Source: Polychytrium aggregatum
Taxonomy: Eukaryota; Chytridiomycota; Chytridiomycetes; Polychytriales
NCBI RefSeq assembly: GCF_025602895.1
Contig: NW_026516208.1
Span: 1,090,015 to 1,154,014, forward strand
Reading direction: 5' to 3'
Length of the DNA: 64,000 bases
Shown here: positions 47,052-58,301 of the stretch, one piece after another
Layout of the letters: every line of letters begins with the position of its first letter
Numbering within the stretch: the first letter of the stretch is position 1
Notes under the pieces: model-generated
Told to the model about the DNA's origin: nothing
Seen by the model: only the letters and a program-made list of their open reading frames with translations
Databases searched by the model: none
Made by a program: the position numbers and the translations under genes

Positions 47052-50000
47052 GTGGCTCTGGAGCCCTAGTAGGAGACCAACGCCGTGGATTGCTCAATGC
47101 AGTCCACGCGTCTCCAGAGGAAGTTCACCTCGCCCCCTCCCCCGAAGGAGAAACAAACCAAGTGTTGTGCGTCGTGCGAGAGGTGCATGGTGGCGCAAGC
47201 CGCCTGCCTCTCCACGAACGTGAAGAGAAAACCAAAATTGAAAACCAAAACAAAAAAGAAAATCAAGAACCCTTGAGGGACAGGACCGCCTGTGCCCTCA
47301 CCCCTGTCAAGTCGTGTGTGTCGGATGCTTCCGACATGTGTCCGCAAGCCGTGGACGTCGTGTGCAATGGCGTGCTGACGCCGCAGGCCCCCGCAATGGC
47401 CGAACCCTATCCAAAATGTCCGAGTGGCCGTGATGAAGCCAACCAAGACCAAGTGTCGCCCGTTCCCCCAAGTCAAGTCATGGTGCAGGAGGCTGTGCAG
47501 GAGGACCATGAAGAGTCCCTGCTGTACCTCCCTGCCACCGTCCAAGGTCACACCGTCCGAATGATGGTGGACTCTGGAGCAAGCTGCAACTTTGTCAGCA
47601 GACGCTTGCTCCAGGAGCTCAACATACATGCAACCAAGAAGAAGTCGCCGATGAGTGTGGCGCTTGCAGACGATCGTGTGCAGCAGTGCACACACCAAGT
47701 GGTCCTGCGAGTGGCCCTCCATCCCAAGTACCATCCTGTCCTGTTGTTCCAAGTGATCGACACCAAGTTCGATGCCATCCTCGGCATGAGCTGGCTTGCT
47801 CGTGCCGAGCCGACTCCAGTCGTCGACTGGAAAGGCCGCACTGTCCGTGTTGGCCCTGACATTGTCCTGCAGGGCATGGCCTCACCCAACATGCCACCTC
47901 TCCTCTCAGCCATGCAATTCAAGAGGCTGATCAAGAAGGACACGTCGTTCCTCTGTGTCGTGCGTGAGGTCGACGACACCGACCAAGCCGGTCCCGGTCC
48001 CCCGCCTGTGGTGACCAAGCTGCTCGACGAGTACAAGGACGTATTCCCCGACCAGTTGCCACAATGCCTGCCACCCCAACGCACCGTCGATCATCGCATC
48101 GACATCGAACCAGGCTCGTCGCCTCCGTCAAGACCGACGTACCAACTGTCGCTGACGGAGATGGACGAACTCAAGCGCCAGTTGGATGACCTCCTCGCCC
48201 ATGGGTTCATCCGCCCGAGCCAGTCACCGTATGGTGCACCAGTGCTCTTTGTCAAGAAGAAAGAAGGTGATCTCAGGATGTGCGTCGACTATCGCGCACT
48301 AAACAAACAGACCATCAAGAACACCTACCCGTTGCCCAGGATCGACGAGTTGATGGATCGTCTGAGTGGAGCAAAGGTCTTTAGCAAGATAGACCTCCGC
48401 TCAGGCTACCATCAGATCCGCATCCACGAGGATGATGTCCACAAGACCGCCTTCAGGACTCGCTACGGACTGTACGAGTTCCTAGTGCTGCCGTTCGGAT
48501 TGACGAACGCACCTGCCACGTTCATGCAGCTGATGAACGATGTGTTCCGCCAAGAGCTCGACAACTCTGTCATCGTGTACCTGGATGATATCCTTGTGTA
48601 CAGCAAGGATGAAGCGACCCATGAAGGTCATGTCGCCCGCGTGCTGGCCAAGCTACGCGAGCACAAGTTGTATGCCAAACTGTCCAAGTGTGAGTTCTTC
48701 AAGAATCAAGTCCCGTTCCTGGGACACGTTGTCTCAGGAAGAGGAATCGAAGTCGACCCCGCCAAGGTCAAGTCTGTGGTCGAGTGGCCGCCGCTCGCAT
48801 GCGTCTCTGACGTGCAGTCGTTTCTCGGTCTCGTCAACTACTACCGCCGATTCATCCCCGATCTGGCGCGCACTGCCGGTCCACTCACAGACCTACTCCG
48901 CAAAGAGTGCCCCTTCGTGTGGGACCACCCACAACGCCAAGCGTTCGAGACCCTCAAGCACGCCTTGACGAACGCTCCTGTCCTCGCTGTGTTCGACCCG
49001 AACACGGATGTCTCCGTGCACACCGACGCCTCCGACTTTGCGGTGGGAGCTGTTTTGATGCAGGAGGGAAGGCCCGTTGCCTTCGAGTCGCGCAAACTGT
49101 CCCAACACGAGATCAACTATCCCGTGCACGAGAAGGAGCAGCTTGCGATCATCTACGCGCTGCAGAAGTTCCGAGTGTACCTCCACGGTACCGCCAAGCC
49201 CTTCAAGATTGTGACGGACCACCAGTCACTGCGTTACCTCGACACCAAGAAGAACCTGAGCCGACGCCAAGCGCGATGGATGGAGTTCCTCGCCGAGTAC
49301 AACTACGAGGTTGTATACCAGAAAGGCAAACTCAATGTGGTGCCTGACGCACTGTCCCGACGCCCCGACTACCAATTGGCGTCACTGTACGAGTCGACTG
49401 TCAGTGTCGACAACACGATGCTGGATGTTGTCCGAGACAACATCGCCAACGACAAACAGTTCGGAGAACTGTTCCGAAAGGTGTCTAAGCTCCCCAAGGA
49501 CGACGAATCATCCGAGTACACAGTGCGTGATGGCCTGCTCCTCCTGAAGAAGGACAGCCGTGTCTGTGTGCCGGACATTCCGTCGTTGAAGACCAAGTTG
49601 CTCCAAGAGGTCCACGACTCGCCCCTCGCTGGACACTTTGGAGTCGAGAAGACATACGACCGACTGGCCAAAGTCGCATACTGGCCTGGAATGAAGCGCA
49701 CCGTCGAGAAGTACATCGAGTCCTGCCATACCTGCAAGATGGTCAAGTCACGCACGACCCGAGAGCAAGGATTGCTGCAACCCCTGCCTGTTCCCGACCG
49801 CCCCTGGACCAGCATGTCCATGGATCTCATCACGCATCTACCGACGACCAAGTTGGACCACGATGCAATCGCTGTCTTTGTCGACAGGTTCAGCAAGATG
49901 GCACACTTTGTGCCGTGCCAGACGACATGCTCCGCGCCTGACCTTGCACTGCTGTTCTTCAAGCATGTGTTCAAGCACCACGGCCTCCCAAAGTCCATCG

Positions 50001-50682
50001 TCAGTGATCGAGACCCCCGATTCACCTCCTTGTTTTGGACAAGTCTGTTCGACCATCTCGGCACCAAGCTGAACATGTCAACCTCGCACCACCAACAAAC
50101 GGATGGACAGTCCGAGCGGACGATCCGCACCCTCGAGCAATACCTGAGGACATACGCCTCGACCAGCCAAGACGACTGGGACATACAGCTGAGTCATGCA
50201 GAGTTTGCATACAACACCGCCAAGTCGAGCACAACTGGCTTGAGCCCCTTTGAGGCGCTCTACGGATTCCAGCCTGATGTTCCCACCTCCTTGACACTGA
50301 CCGAGTCCACGGCTGGATTGCCTCCCAAACCAAGTGCCTTTGTCAAAGATCATCAAGTCCGACACAAGATGATCGCCGACGCGCTCACGGATGCGCAACA
50401 AGTGATGGCGAAGTACTACGACCGCCGACACCAGGATGTCTCCTTTGAAGTTGGAGACCTTGTCTACCTGGACGCCGACAACATCAAGGTCCCCGAAGCC
50501 CAGTCAAAGAAGTTGTTGCCCAAGTACCGAGGACCGTTCAAGATAGCGGCCCGACCCAGTCCCCTCAACTACCTGTTGGACTTGCCACCTGGAAGCAAGC
50601 TCCATCCTGTCTTCCATGTGTCCAAGCTGCGTCGCCACACGACCCGCAGTCCAGCACAGTTCCCCGACGCCGACGAAGGTGT
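47015..50682 (+). CDS. pol polyprotein of element D (C-terminus lost at element E)
   Basis: An uninterrupted frame. Aspartic protease [13 protein letters not shown], reverse transcriptase with [10 protein letters not shown] (YLDD near residue 522), RNase [14 protein letters not shown], integrase zinc region ([28 protein letters not shown]), catalytic core ([35 protein letters not shown]), and the start of the C-terminal tail ([12 protein letters not shown]). The open frame runs on into E's LTR. The Met at the start is not certain; it overlaps the end of gag. Confidence 0.92.
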
Positions 50683-51265
50683 TGTTAGGGATAGCTTCTG
50701 CTTGTTCTCCACTTTGACTGCACACTTGGCTGTTCTTTTGCCTTTCTGTTTGTTTGTGTGTAGCTTTGCAGTTCCCCTCCAATTTTCCGCCTTTTGCCTG
50801 CCATTTCCGCTCCTTCCGCACTTCCGTTTCCCCGCGCTGCTCCGCTTCCTTTGTCTTCTTCGCACGCGCCGGTTTGTTTGTGCACGCGCCTTGCTGCGAT
50901 TGGTTGCAATTCGGCTGCCGGTCATGTGTCCCACCACCGGTGACTCATGACCTGCCTGACCGCCCCGATCTCTTGTTCATCTCGCATGCATTTGCCCCAA
51001 CCTTATACTTGACCAATCCGCTTCTTGGACGTTGAGTCACATTGCTTCGCCTTTGCACGTTTCTCCTGCCAGGTGCTTCGCTTTTGCTTGCGCCTCCCTC
51101 GCTTTGGTTCTCTGCCTGTCTCGGTGGTCCTTCTCGGCCCTCGTTCGTGCATCGCCCCCTTCGCCCTGCTCGATCGCCCACTTTTCCCTCCCTTGGCCGC
51201 CCTTCGCTGCCAAGTCCGGACTTGTCTATAAATAGCCTGACCCCCGCGATGTGTAGTCGAACCTC

Positions 51266-51277
51266 AGCGTTCAAAAT
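51266..51277 (+). promoter_or_regulatory. Predicted self-primer: start of the E transcript
   Basis: AGCGTTCAAAAT lies 39 bases after the start of the TATA box and is perfectly complementary to 51476-51487, three bases inside the internal region. If the RNA starts here, its first 12 bases can fold back and prime reverse transcription, as in Tf1. Confidence 0.6.
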
Positions 51278-51324
51278 AGGACTAAATAAAGTGCCTTCTA
51301 CTTTATTCTCTGAGTGTTCCTCAC

Positions 51325-51468
51325 GTCTCATTTCGAGACAAGTCTTATCTTGAACGGATCTTTGCTTCCCTCGCTCCCTCTCCGAGTCCACTTCGGACTC
51401 TACCCTTGCTTTCCCTGAGCTCACTTCGAGCTCACTTCTTCTTTTGCCGTTGAGTCCCCTTTGGACTC
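51325..51468 (+). repeat. Array of four similar hairpins in the transcribed LTR of E
   Basis: GTCTC-ATTTC-GAGAC (51325-51339), GAGTCC-ACTTC-GGACTC (51384-51400), GAGCTC-ACTTC-GAGCTC (51417-51433) and GAGTCC-CCTTT-GGACTC (51452-51468). Stems are perfect and loops are all five bases. The same array is in every E/F LTR. Confidence 0.85.
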
Positions 51469-51475
51469 TAACATC

Positions 51476-51487
51476 ATTTTGAACGCT
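51476..51487 (+). promoter_or_regulatory. Primer-binding site of element E
   Basis: ATTTTGAACGCT, just after the 5' LTR. It does not start with the TGG expected for a tRNA primer, but complements 51266-51277 exactly. Confidence 0.65.
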
Positions 51488-51544
51488 CCCTCTTGGCTTC
51501 CCGGCCTTTCTTCTTCTTTCGCCTCTCTTTCCCTCGTCGATCCG

Positions 51545-52499
51545 ATGGCTGAGCCTGCTGCACCCCCGGCAGATCTCAATGCGTACCTGGCGCGCATGGA
51601 GGAGCGTATGAACGCCCTCATGACCCAGAACGCTGCTCTCCATCGTCAGATCCAAGATCTGCAAGCTCCCGCCGCCGCTCCCCGCCAGGTCTACCAGGTG
51701 AACAAGCCCAAGGAGTTCCTAGGTTCCCGCGACGAGACGACGGCCTTCCTCGCCCAGTGCCACCTCGTCTTCCTCGCCGATCCTGCCTTCTTTGCGCCCG
51801 AGCGCCAGAAGGTCCTTTATGCCACCTCCTTCCTCCGCGGCGAAGCTTTCAAATGGTACGAGGCCGCCTTTTATATGGCCAACCGCTTCCCGGCTTCCTT
51901 CGCGGATTTTGAAGTTGCCCTCAAGTCGACCTTCGGTGAGGACACGGCCTCCTCGCAAGATAAGGCCTTGAACGACCTCAAACAGCTTGGTCCAGCTCAA
52001 GTCCTGCCAAGCCTTCGCCACCCGCTTCGTCCAGCTCGCCGCCCGCGTCCAGACTGACGAACCCACCAAGATGCACTTCTTCAAGGAGGGTTTGAAGTCT
52101 GAGGTCAAGTTCCACCTCATCGGTCTCCGCCCCGCTCCCGCTTCCTTGCCCGAGTTGATCAAGGCAGCGGTCGAGTACGACGATGCCCTCCATCGTCTCA
52201 AGGTCTCCTCCCGTTCCCAACCTCCTCCTCCTTCTTCTCGCTCTGCTCCCCATCACCACCATTCTCCCGCGCATGTTTCTTCTTCCTCCTCTTCTGCACC
52301 CACTCCCATGGACCTTGACTCTGTCTCGGTCCGCCCTGCTAAGCTCTCCGACGTCGAGAAAAAGCGACGTCGTGAGCAGGGTCTCTGCTTGTACTGCGGG
52401 GAAAAGTCTTGTCCCGGCAGTCGCGATGTTCAGCAGTGCCCGGTTCTGGTCAAACGGAACTCGGGAAATGCTCACAGCCGAGCAGCACCTCGCAAGTAA
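51545..52499 (+). pseudogene. gag of element E, one-base frameshift
   Basis: Starts MAEPAAPPADLNAYLARMEE with a coiled-coil start, then the gag core (FLRGEAFKWYEAAFYMANRF). One extra A at about 51984 relative to element F shifts the frame; the downstream part with the Cys-rich box CLYCGEKSCPGSRDVQQC is in another frame up to 52499. Confidence 0.92.
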
Positions 52500-53619
52500 G
52501 CGAGGTGGTCTGTTCGGCGATACGAACATCTTCCCCCTCTGACTCGTCACTATCGGACGATAAGCTTCTTCTTCCGGCCACTCTTATCGTCATGAGTCTT
52601 TCTGGCCCGGTCTCCATCTCCCTTTCTGTTTTTATTGATGATGGATGTTCCGCTCTTGCCCTCATTGATCCTGCCTTTGCCGATCTCCATAAACTCTCTC
52701 TTATCCCTCTTTCTACTCCTTACTCCGTTTCCCTTGCTGATGGTTCTTCGGCCGGTTTCATTCGTTTCCAAACCGCGCCTTTGACTCTGACCATTGGTTC
52801 CCACACCGAGTCGATTTCTTTTCTTGTGACTCGACTCTCCACCACTCCCATCACTCTTGGTCTTCCCTGGATGCGCTTGCATAATCCAGTTGTTAATTGG
52901 AAGTCCCTCTCCCTTTCATTCTCCGATCCCTCTTGCCTTGCTGATGGACACATCCTCGCGGATGTCTCTGCTTCTTCCTTGGACACTCCGTCCGCTTCCG
53001 GCTCCTCGCCTCCCCCTTCGGGCACTTCGCCTTTGACTCCTCCTCCCTCCGGTCCTTCCCTTACACCGGTTCCCTCCTTTGGCACTTCGCCTTCCCTTTC
53101 TTCCCGCCTTGACTCTGCTTCGCTTTCTGAAGAGCCAACGGCTTTATCTTCACCCGACATTGAGCTCGTTAATGCGGCGAGTCTTCTCCGTCTTGCACGG
53201 GAAGACAAGCTCGACATTTTCGCTGCCCAAATGGATATCCGTCCTCCTTCGCCGGAGACGTATCCTACGGTGTCGATAAGGTCCGTGCTCACGACGAAGG
53301 TGTATGCCGAGTCTGGCACCCCTGTTGACTCTCGAGGCGTCCCACTCAAATACAATGAGTTTGGCGACGTTTTCAGCCTCAAGTCTGACCCTCCTTCTTC
53401 CTTGCCTCCTCATCGTCCGTATGACTTGTCCATTGAGTTTGTACGGACCGAGGATGGAAAGGAACCTCGTTTGCCAAAGCCGGGGAAAGTCTATCCTTTG
53501 TCCCCGGCCGAGGAATCTGCTCTTTCGGAGTATCTGACCAACGCCCTCGCACGTGGTTGGATCTCCAAATCCTCTTCTCCCGTTGGTGCTCCCTGCTTCT
53601 TCGTGAAGAAGCCCAATGG
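52409..53619 (+). pseudogene. pol of element E, N-terminal part (cut by element F)
   Basis: Protease region (VFIDDGCSALALID, with the bases around the active Asp-x-Gly) and the first part of reverse transcriptase (KPGKVYPLSPAEESAL). The frame passes into F's LTR. Confidence 0.9.
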
Positions 53620-54410
53620 TGTTAGAGTCCAAAGGGGACTCAACGGCAAAAGAAGAAGTGAGCTCGAAGTGAGCTCAGGGAAAGCAAGGGTAGAGTCCGA
53701 AGTGGACTCGGAGAGGGAGCGAGGGAAGCAAAGATCCGTTCAAGATAAGACTTGTCTCGAAATGAGACGTGAGGAACACTCAGAGAATAAAGTAGAAGGC
53801 ACTTTATTTAGTCCTATTTTGAACGCTAAGGTTCGACTACACATCGCGGGGGTCAGGCTATTTATAGACAAGTCCGGACTTGGCAGCGAAGGGCGGCCAA
53901 GGGAGGGAAAAGTGGGCGATCGAGCAGGGCGAAGGGGGCGATGCACGAACGAGGGCCGAGAAGGACCACCGAGACAGGCAGAGAACCAAAGCGAGAGAGG
54001 CGCAAGCAAAAGCGAAGCACCTGGCAGGAGAAACGTGCAAAGGCGAAGCAATGTGACTCAACGTCCAAGAAGCGGATTGGTCAAGTATAAGGTTGGGGCA
54101 AATGCATGCGAGATGAACAAGAGATCGGGGCGGTCAGGCAGGTCATGAGTCACCGGTGGGGGGACACATGACCGGCAGCCGAATTGCAACCAATCGCAGC
54201 AAGGCGCGTGCACAAACAAACCGGCGCGTGCGAAGAAGACAAAGGAAGCGGAGCAGCGCGGGAAAACGGAAGTGCGGAAGGAGCGGAAAAGACAGGCAAA
54301 AGGCGGAAAATCGGAGGGGAACTGCAAGGCTACACACAAACAAACAGAAAGGCAAAAGAATAGCCAAGTGTGCAGTCAAAGTGGAGAACAAGCAGGAGCT
54401 ATCCCTAACA
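53620..54410 (-). repeat. 3' LTR of element F
   Basis: 791 bases; polypurine tract GGAAGGGGATGA directly inside it on the minus strand. Confidence 0.95.
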
Positions 54411-54422
54411 TCATCCCCTTCC

Positions 54423-57400
54423 TTAGCGACGAACTCCGGACGTCGCCTTCGGCTTTGAGGGATAGCGAAGGTGGAAGTCAGCAACAAGATCAGTGGCGTG
54501 GGAAACATTGGCAGCGGGCTCCCAAGACCGGTCAGTCTCGGAATAGCCCTTCCACTGAACCAAGTACTGTAAGCGACCACGGAAGAGCCGAGAATCGAGA
54601 ACAGTCTCGACCTCAAACTCTTCCTGGGAGTTAACAAGAATGGGAGGTGGTTCTGGTTGGGTGAACTCGGGAACAATGTCCTTCGTTCGGGGTTCAAGGA
54701 GGGATACATGGAAAACGGGGTGAACTTTAAGTGTGGAAGGGAGTTTAAGCTCAAAGGCAACGGGGTTGATGCGGCGAAGAACTTTAAAGGGGCCAAGCTT
54801 TTTCTGGTCAAGCTTGTTGGAGGGACGAAGGGTGCGAATGTGGCGACGATCCAGAAAAACGAGGTCGCCAACGGAGATGTCGGGAGTGGGGAGACGGGAT
54901 TTGTTGGCCTGCACAGTGTAGGACTCTTGGGCAACCCGGAGGTTGGCCTTGAGATCCTCGAGAACGGTCTGAAGTCGGTCGACACGTTCTTCGGCAGAGG
55001 GCACAACAGAGGGATCACGAATGATAGAGGGATCGAAAATGGGGTGATGGCCATGGACTGCAAAGAAGGGAGTCATGCCAGTGGAGGTGTTTTCCGAGTT
55101 GTTGTAAGTGAACTCGGCAAGGGGAAGGTGAAGGGTCCAGTCGTCTTGCAGGTAATTGCAATGGATACGCAAATACTGCTCGATGACCTGGTTGAGAACC
55201 TCGGTCGAACCGTCGGTCTCGGGGTGGAAGGCAGAAGAAAGGGAAATCTTCGTCTTCAGAAGCTCATTGAAGCGCCTCCAGAAGGCCGAAGTAAACTGAG
55301 TTCCTCGGTCCGAAACAATAGACCGGGGACAACCATGCAAGCGGAAGATGTGGGAGAGGAAGAGTTCGGCGGTTTGCTCGCCTGTAACCGTCTTCGTGGT
55401 GGGCACAAAGTGTGCTTGTTTGGACAGGCGGTCCTTAACCACGAAGATCGAGTCAAAACCGTTCGAAGGTGGGAGATCCGTGATGAAGTCCATCGACAGG
55501 TCCCACCAACGTTCGGAAGGAACGGGGAGAGGATGAAGTAAACCATAAGGGGAGTGACGGGACGGCTTGGCTCGCTGGCACGCTTCACAATTAGCAATGA
55601 AGCGACGCACAGACTTACGAAGCCGGGGCCAGTGAAAGTCCCGGGAGACGAGCTCAACGGTCTTGGCAAGACCAAAGTGACCAGCGGCAGCGGAGCAGTG
55701 ACGTTGCTCAAACACTTTGAGCTGGAGCTCGGGGGAAGGGACAACGATCAGGTCTTTAAAGTAAAGGAGACCGTCACGGAAGGAGTAATCGCCATCAAGA
55801 CGTTTGGCGTTAAAGTCAGAAAGGAGGGAACAAGAAAGGGTGGCAGCTCGAATCTCGGAAAGAAAGTCGGGATTCGAGCCGATAACAGTGATGCTGTCGA
55901 GAGAAATAGACTCGAACAGCTGAAGGAAGTTGGTGGAGTGGAGGGAGTCACCAGGCTTTATCTCAAAGTCAGAACGGCGACTGAGAGCATCGGCTTTGGT
56001 GTTGAGACGACCAGGGCGGTGGTAAATGCGAAAAGCAAAGTCAGAAAGGAATTGGGCCCACCGGAACTGGCGGCGAGAAAGTTGAGAAGCGGCAGTGAAC
56101 CGGGTAAGGTTCTGATGATCAGAGAAAACAAGAGTGGGAATATCAGGGTCGGCAGCCATCAAGTAATGACGCCAGGCGGTAAAGGAATCGACAATGGCGA
56201 GGAGCTCTTTGTCGTGAGTGTCATAATTCACCTCGGCGGGACGGAATTGCCGAGAGTGAAAAGCAACGGGGTGAAGAGCGCCGTCAGGGTCAAACTGAGA
56301 AAGGACGGCACCCAAAGCAAAGTCAGAAGCATCGGGCTCGATGACAGCGGGTTTAGAGAAATCAAAGTATCGAAGAATAGGTGCGGAAGTGAAGGAAAGT
56401 TTAAGAGAATCAAAAGCCTCTTGGGCCTCGGGAGACCAAGAGAAGGTGGAGGATTTGGTAGTGAGGGAAGTCAAAGGACGAGCAAGTGCGGAAAAGTCCT
56501 TGACGAAGCGGCGGTAAAAGTTTGCGAAACCAATAAAGACTTGGATATCGCGAGCAGAAGAGGGAACAGGCCAAAGGGAAACGGCCTCGACCTTGGCAGG
56601 GTCCATTTTGATGCCATCGGCAGAAATGATCATGCCGAGAAAGTCAACTTCAGAAAGGTCAAAAGAACACTTGGCCGGATTGACCTTAAGGGAGTGTTCA
56701 CGAAGGCGAGAGAGAACAAGCTTAACATGCTCCTCATGCTCCTGGGGATCTTTTGAGAAGATCAGGATGTCGTCAAGATAAATGACAACACAGACACCAA
56801 GGAGGTCCGAGAAGATGTCGTTCATAAAAAACTGAAAAGCAGCGGGGGCATTCGAAAGACCAAAGGGGATAACATTGTACTCAAATGAGCCAGATTTGCA
56901 AACAAAAGCAGTCTTCCACTCATCGCCCTTCTTGACACGAACCAAGTGGTAAGCATCAGGAAGGTCGAGGTGTGAGAAGACGCGGGCAGAAGAAAGTTTA
57001 TCCAGAAGATCCTGGAAGAGGGGAAGTGGGTAACGGTTCTTCTTCGTGATGGCATTGAGGCCTCGGTAGTCGACGCAAAGGCGAAGACCACCATTGGGCT
57101 TCTTCACGAAGAAGCAGGGAGCACCAACGGGAGAAGAGGATTTGGAGATCCAACCACGTGCGAGGGCGTTGGTCAGATACTCCGAAAGAGCAGATTCCTC
57201 GGCCGGGGACAAAGGATAGACTTTCCCCGGCTTTGGCAAACGAGGTTCCTTTCCATCCTCGGTCCGTACAAACTCAATGGACAAGTCATACGGACGATGA
57301 GGAGGCAAGGAAGAAGGAGGGTCAGACTTGAGGCTGAAAACGTCGCCAAACTCATTGTATTTGAGTGGGACGCCTCGAGAGTCAACAGGGGTGCCAGACT

Positions 57401-58301
57401 CGGCATACACCTTCGTCGTGAGCACGGACCTTATCGACACCGTAGGATACGTCTCCGGCGAAGGAGGACGGATATCCATTTGGGCAGCGAAAATGTCGAG
57501 CTTGTCTTCCCGTGCAAGACGGAGAAGACTCGCCGCATTAACGAGCTCAATGTCGGGTGAAGATAAAGCCGTTGGCTCTTCAGAAAGCGAAGCAGAGTCA
57601 AGGCGGGAAGAAAGGGAAGGCGAAGTGCCAAAGGAGGGAACCGGTGTAAGGGAAGGACCGGAGGGAGGAGGAGTCAAAGGCGAAGTGCCCGAAGGGGGAG
57701 GCGAGGAGCCGGAAGCGGACGGAGTGTCCAAGGAAGAAGCAGAGACATCCGCGAGGATGTGTCCATCAGCAAGGCAAGAGGGATCGGAGAATGAAAGGGA
57801 GAGGGACTTCCAATTAACAACTGGATTATGCAAGCGCATCCAGGGAAGACCAAGAGTGATGGGAGTGGTGGAGAGTCGAGTCACAAGAAAAGAAATCGAC
57901 TCGGTGTGGGAACCAATGGTCAGAGTCAAAGGCGCGGTTTGGAAACGAATGAAACCGGCCGAAGAACCATCAGCAAGGGAAACGGAGTAAGGAGTAGAAA
58001 GAGGGATAAGAGAGAGTTTATGGAGATCGGCAAAGGCAGGATCAATGAGGGCAAGAGCGGAACATCCATCATCAATAAAAACAGAAAGGGAGATGGAGAC
58101 CGGGCCAGAAAGACTCATGACGATAAGAGTGGCCGGAAGAAGAAGCTTATCGTCCGATAGTGACGAGTCAGAGGGGGAAGATGTTCGTATCGCCGAACAG
58201 ACCACCTCGCTTACTTGCGAGGTGCTGCTCGGCTGTGAGCATTTCCCGAGTTCCGTTTGACCAGAACCGGGCACTGCTGAACATCGCGACTGCCGGGACA
58301 A
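54423..58301 (-). CDS. pol polyprotein of element F (protease, RT, RNase H, integrase, chromodomain)
   Basis: 1292 codons open. Protease FIDDGCSALALID; reverse transcriptase with VIYLDDILIFS (YLDD near residue 508); RNase H EPDASDFALGAVLSQ; integrase HFGLAKTVELVSRDFHWPR and CEACQRAK, core MDFITDLPPS, SDRGTQFTS, ETDGSTEVLNQVIEQYL; terminal chromodomain YLVQWKGYSETDRSWEPA. It overlaps gag in the -1 frame, so frameshifting or re-initiation is needed. Domain order and chromodomain fit the Tf1/sushi branch of chromoviruses. Confidence 0.95.
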   Translation of the reverse strand: MSRQSRCSAVPGSGQTELGKCSQPSSTSQVSEVVCSAIRTSSPSDSSLSDDKLLLPATLIVMSLSGPVSISLSVFIDDGCSALALIDPAFADLHKLSLIPLSTPYSVSLADGSSAGFIRFQTAPLTLTIGSHTESISFLVTRLSTTPITLGLPWMRLHNPVVNWKSLSLSFSDPSCLADGHILADVSASSLDTPSASGSSPPPSGTSPLTPPPSGPSLTPVPSFGTSPSLSSRLDSASLSEEPTALSSPDIELVNAASLLRLAREDKLDIFAAQMDIRPPSPETYPTVSIRSVLTTKVYAESGTPVDSRGVPLKYNEFGDVFSLKSDPPSSLPPHRPYDLSIEFVRTEDGKEPRLPKPGKVYPLSPAEESALSEYLTNALARGWISKSSSPVGAPCFFVKKPNGGLRLCVDYRGLNAITKKNRYPLPLFQDLLDKLSSARVFSHLDLPDAYHLVRVKKGDEWKTAFVCKSGSFEYNVIPFGLSNAPAAFQFFMNDIFSDLLGVCVVIYLDDILIFSKDPQEHEEHVKLVLSRLREHSLKVNPAKCSFDLSEVDFLGMIISADGIKMDPAKVEAVSLWPVPSSARDIQVFIGFANFYRRFVKDFSALARPLTSLTTKSSTFSWSPEAQEAFDSLKLSFTSAPILRYFDFSKPAVIEPDASDFALGAVLSQFDPDGALHPVAFHSRQFRPAEVNYDTHDKELLAIVDSFTAWRHYLMAADPDIPTLVFSDHQNLTRFTAASQLSRRQFRWAQFLSDFAFRIYHRPGRLNTKADALSRRSDFEIKPGDSLHSTNFLQLFESISLDSITVIGSNPDFLSEIRAATLSCSLLSDFNAKRLDGDYSFRDGLLYFKDLIVVPSPELQLKVFEQRHCSAAAGHFGLAKTVELVSRDFHWPRLRKSVRRFIANCEACQRAKPSRHSPYGLLHPLPVPSERWWDLSMDFITDLPPSNGFDSIFVVKDRLSKQAHFVPTTKTVTGEQTAELFLSHIFRLHGCPRSIVSDRGTQFTSAFWRRFNELLKTKISLSSAFHPETDGSTEVLNQVIEQYLRIHCNYLQDDWTLHLPLAEFTYNNSENTSTGMTPFFAVHGHHPIFDPSIIRDPSVVPSAEERVDRLQTVLEDLKANLRVAQESYTVQANKSRLPTPDISVGDLVFLDRRHIRTLRPSNKLDQKKLGPFKVLRRINPVAFELKLPSTLKVHPVFHVSLLEPRTKDIVPEFTQPEPPPILVNSQEEFEVETVLDSRLFRGRLQYLVQWKGYSETDRSWEPAANVSHATDLVADFHLRYPSKPKATSGVRR

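Larger units (their letters stand above)
45796..50682 (+). mobile_element. Ty3/gypsy element D, 3' end missing
   Basis: Plus orientation. 5' LTR 45796-46105 (TGTAG...TTACA), primer site TGGTAGCATCGG at 46106, damaged gag, then a long pol frame. It is cut at 50682 where element E's LTR starts; no 3' LTR is visible. Different family from B and E/F by sequence. Confidence 0.92.
50683..51473 (+). repeat. 5' LTR of element E
   Basis: 791 bases, TGTTAG...CTAACA. TATAAATA at 51227-51234 and AATAAA near 51285 mark the promoter and poly(A) region. Reads the same as the right LTR of E. Confidence 0.95.
50683..53619 (+). mobile_element. Ty3/gypsy element E, left segment
   Basis: Plus orientation: 5' LTR 50683-51473, gag from 51545, protease and the first part of reverse transcriptase. 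It is interrupted at 53619 in the phrase FFVKKPNG by element F and continues at 60027. AATGG is present on both sides of F (53615-53619 and 60027-60031). Confidence 0.93.
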
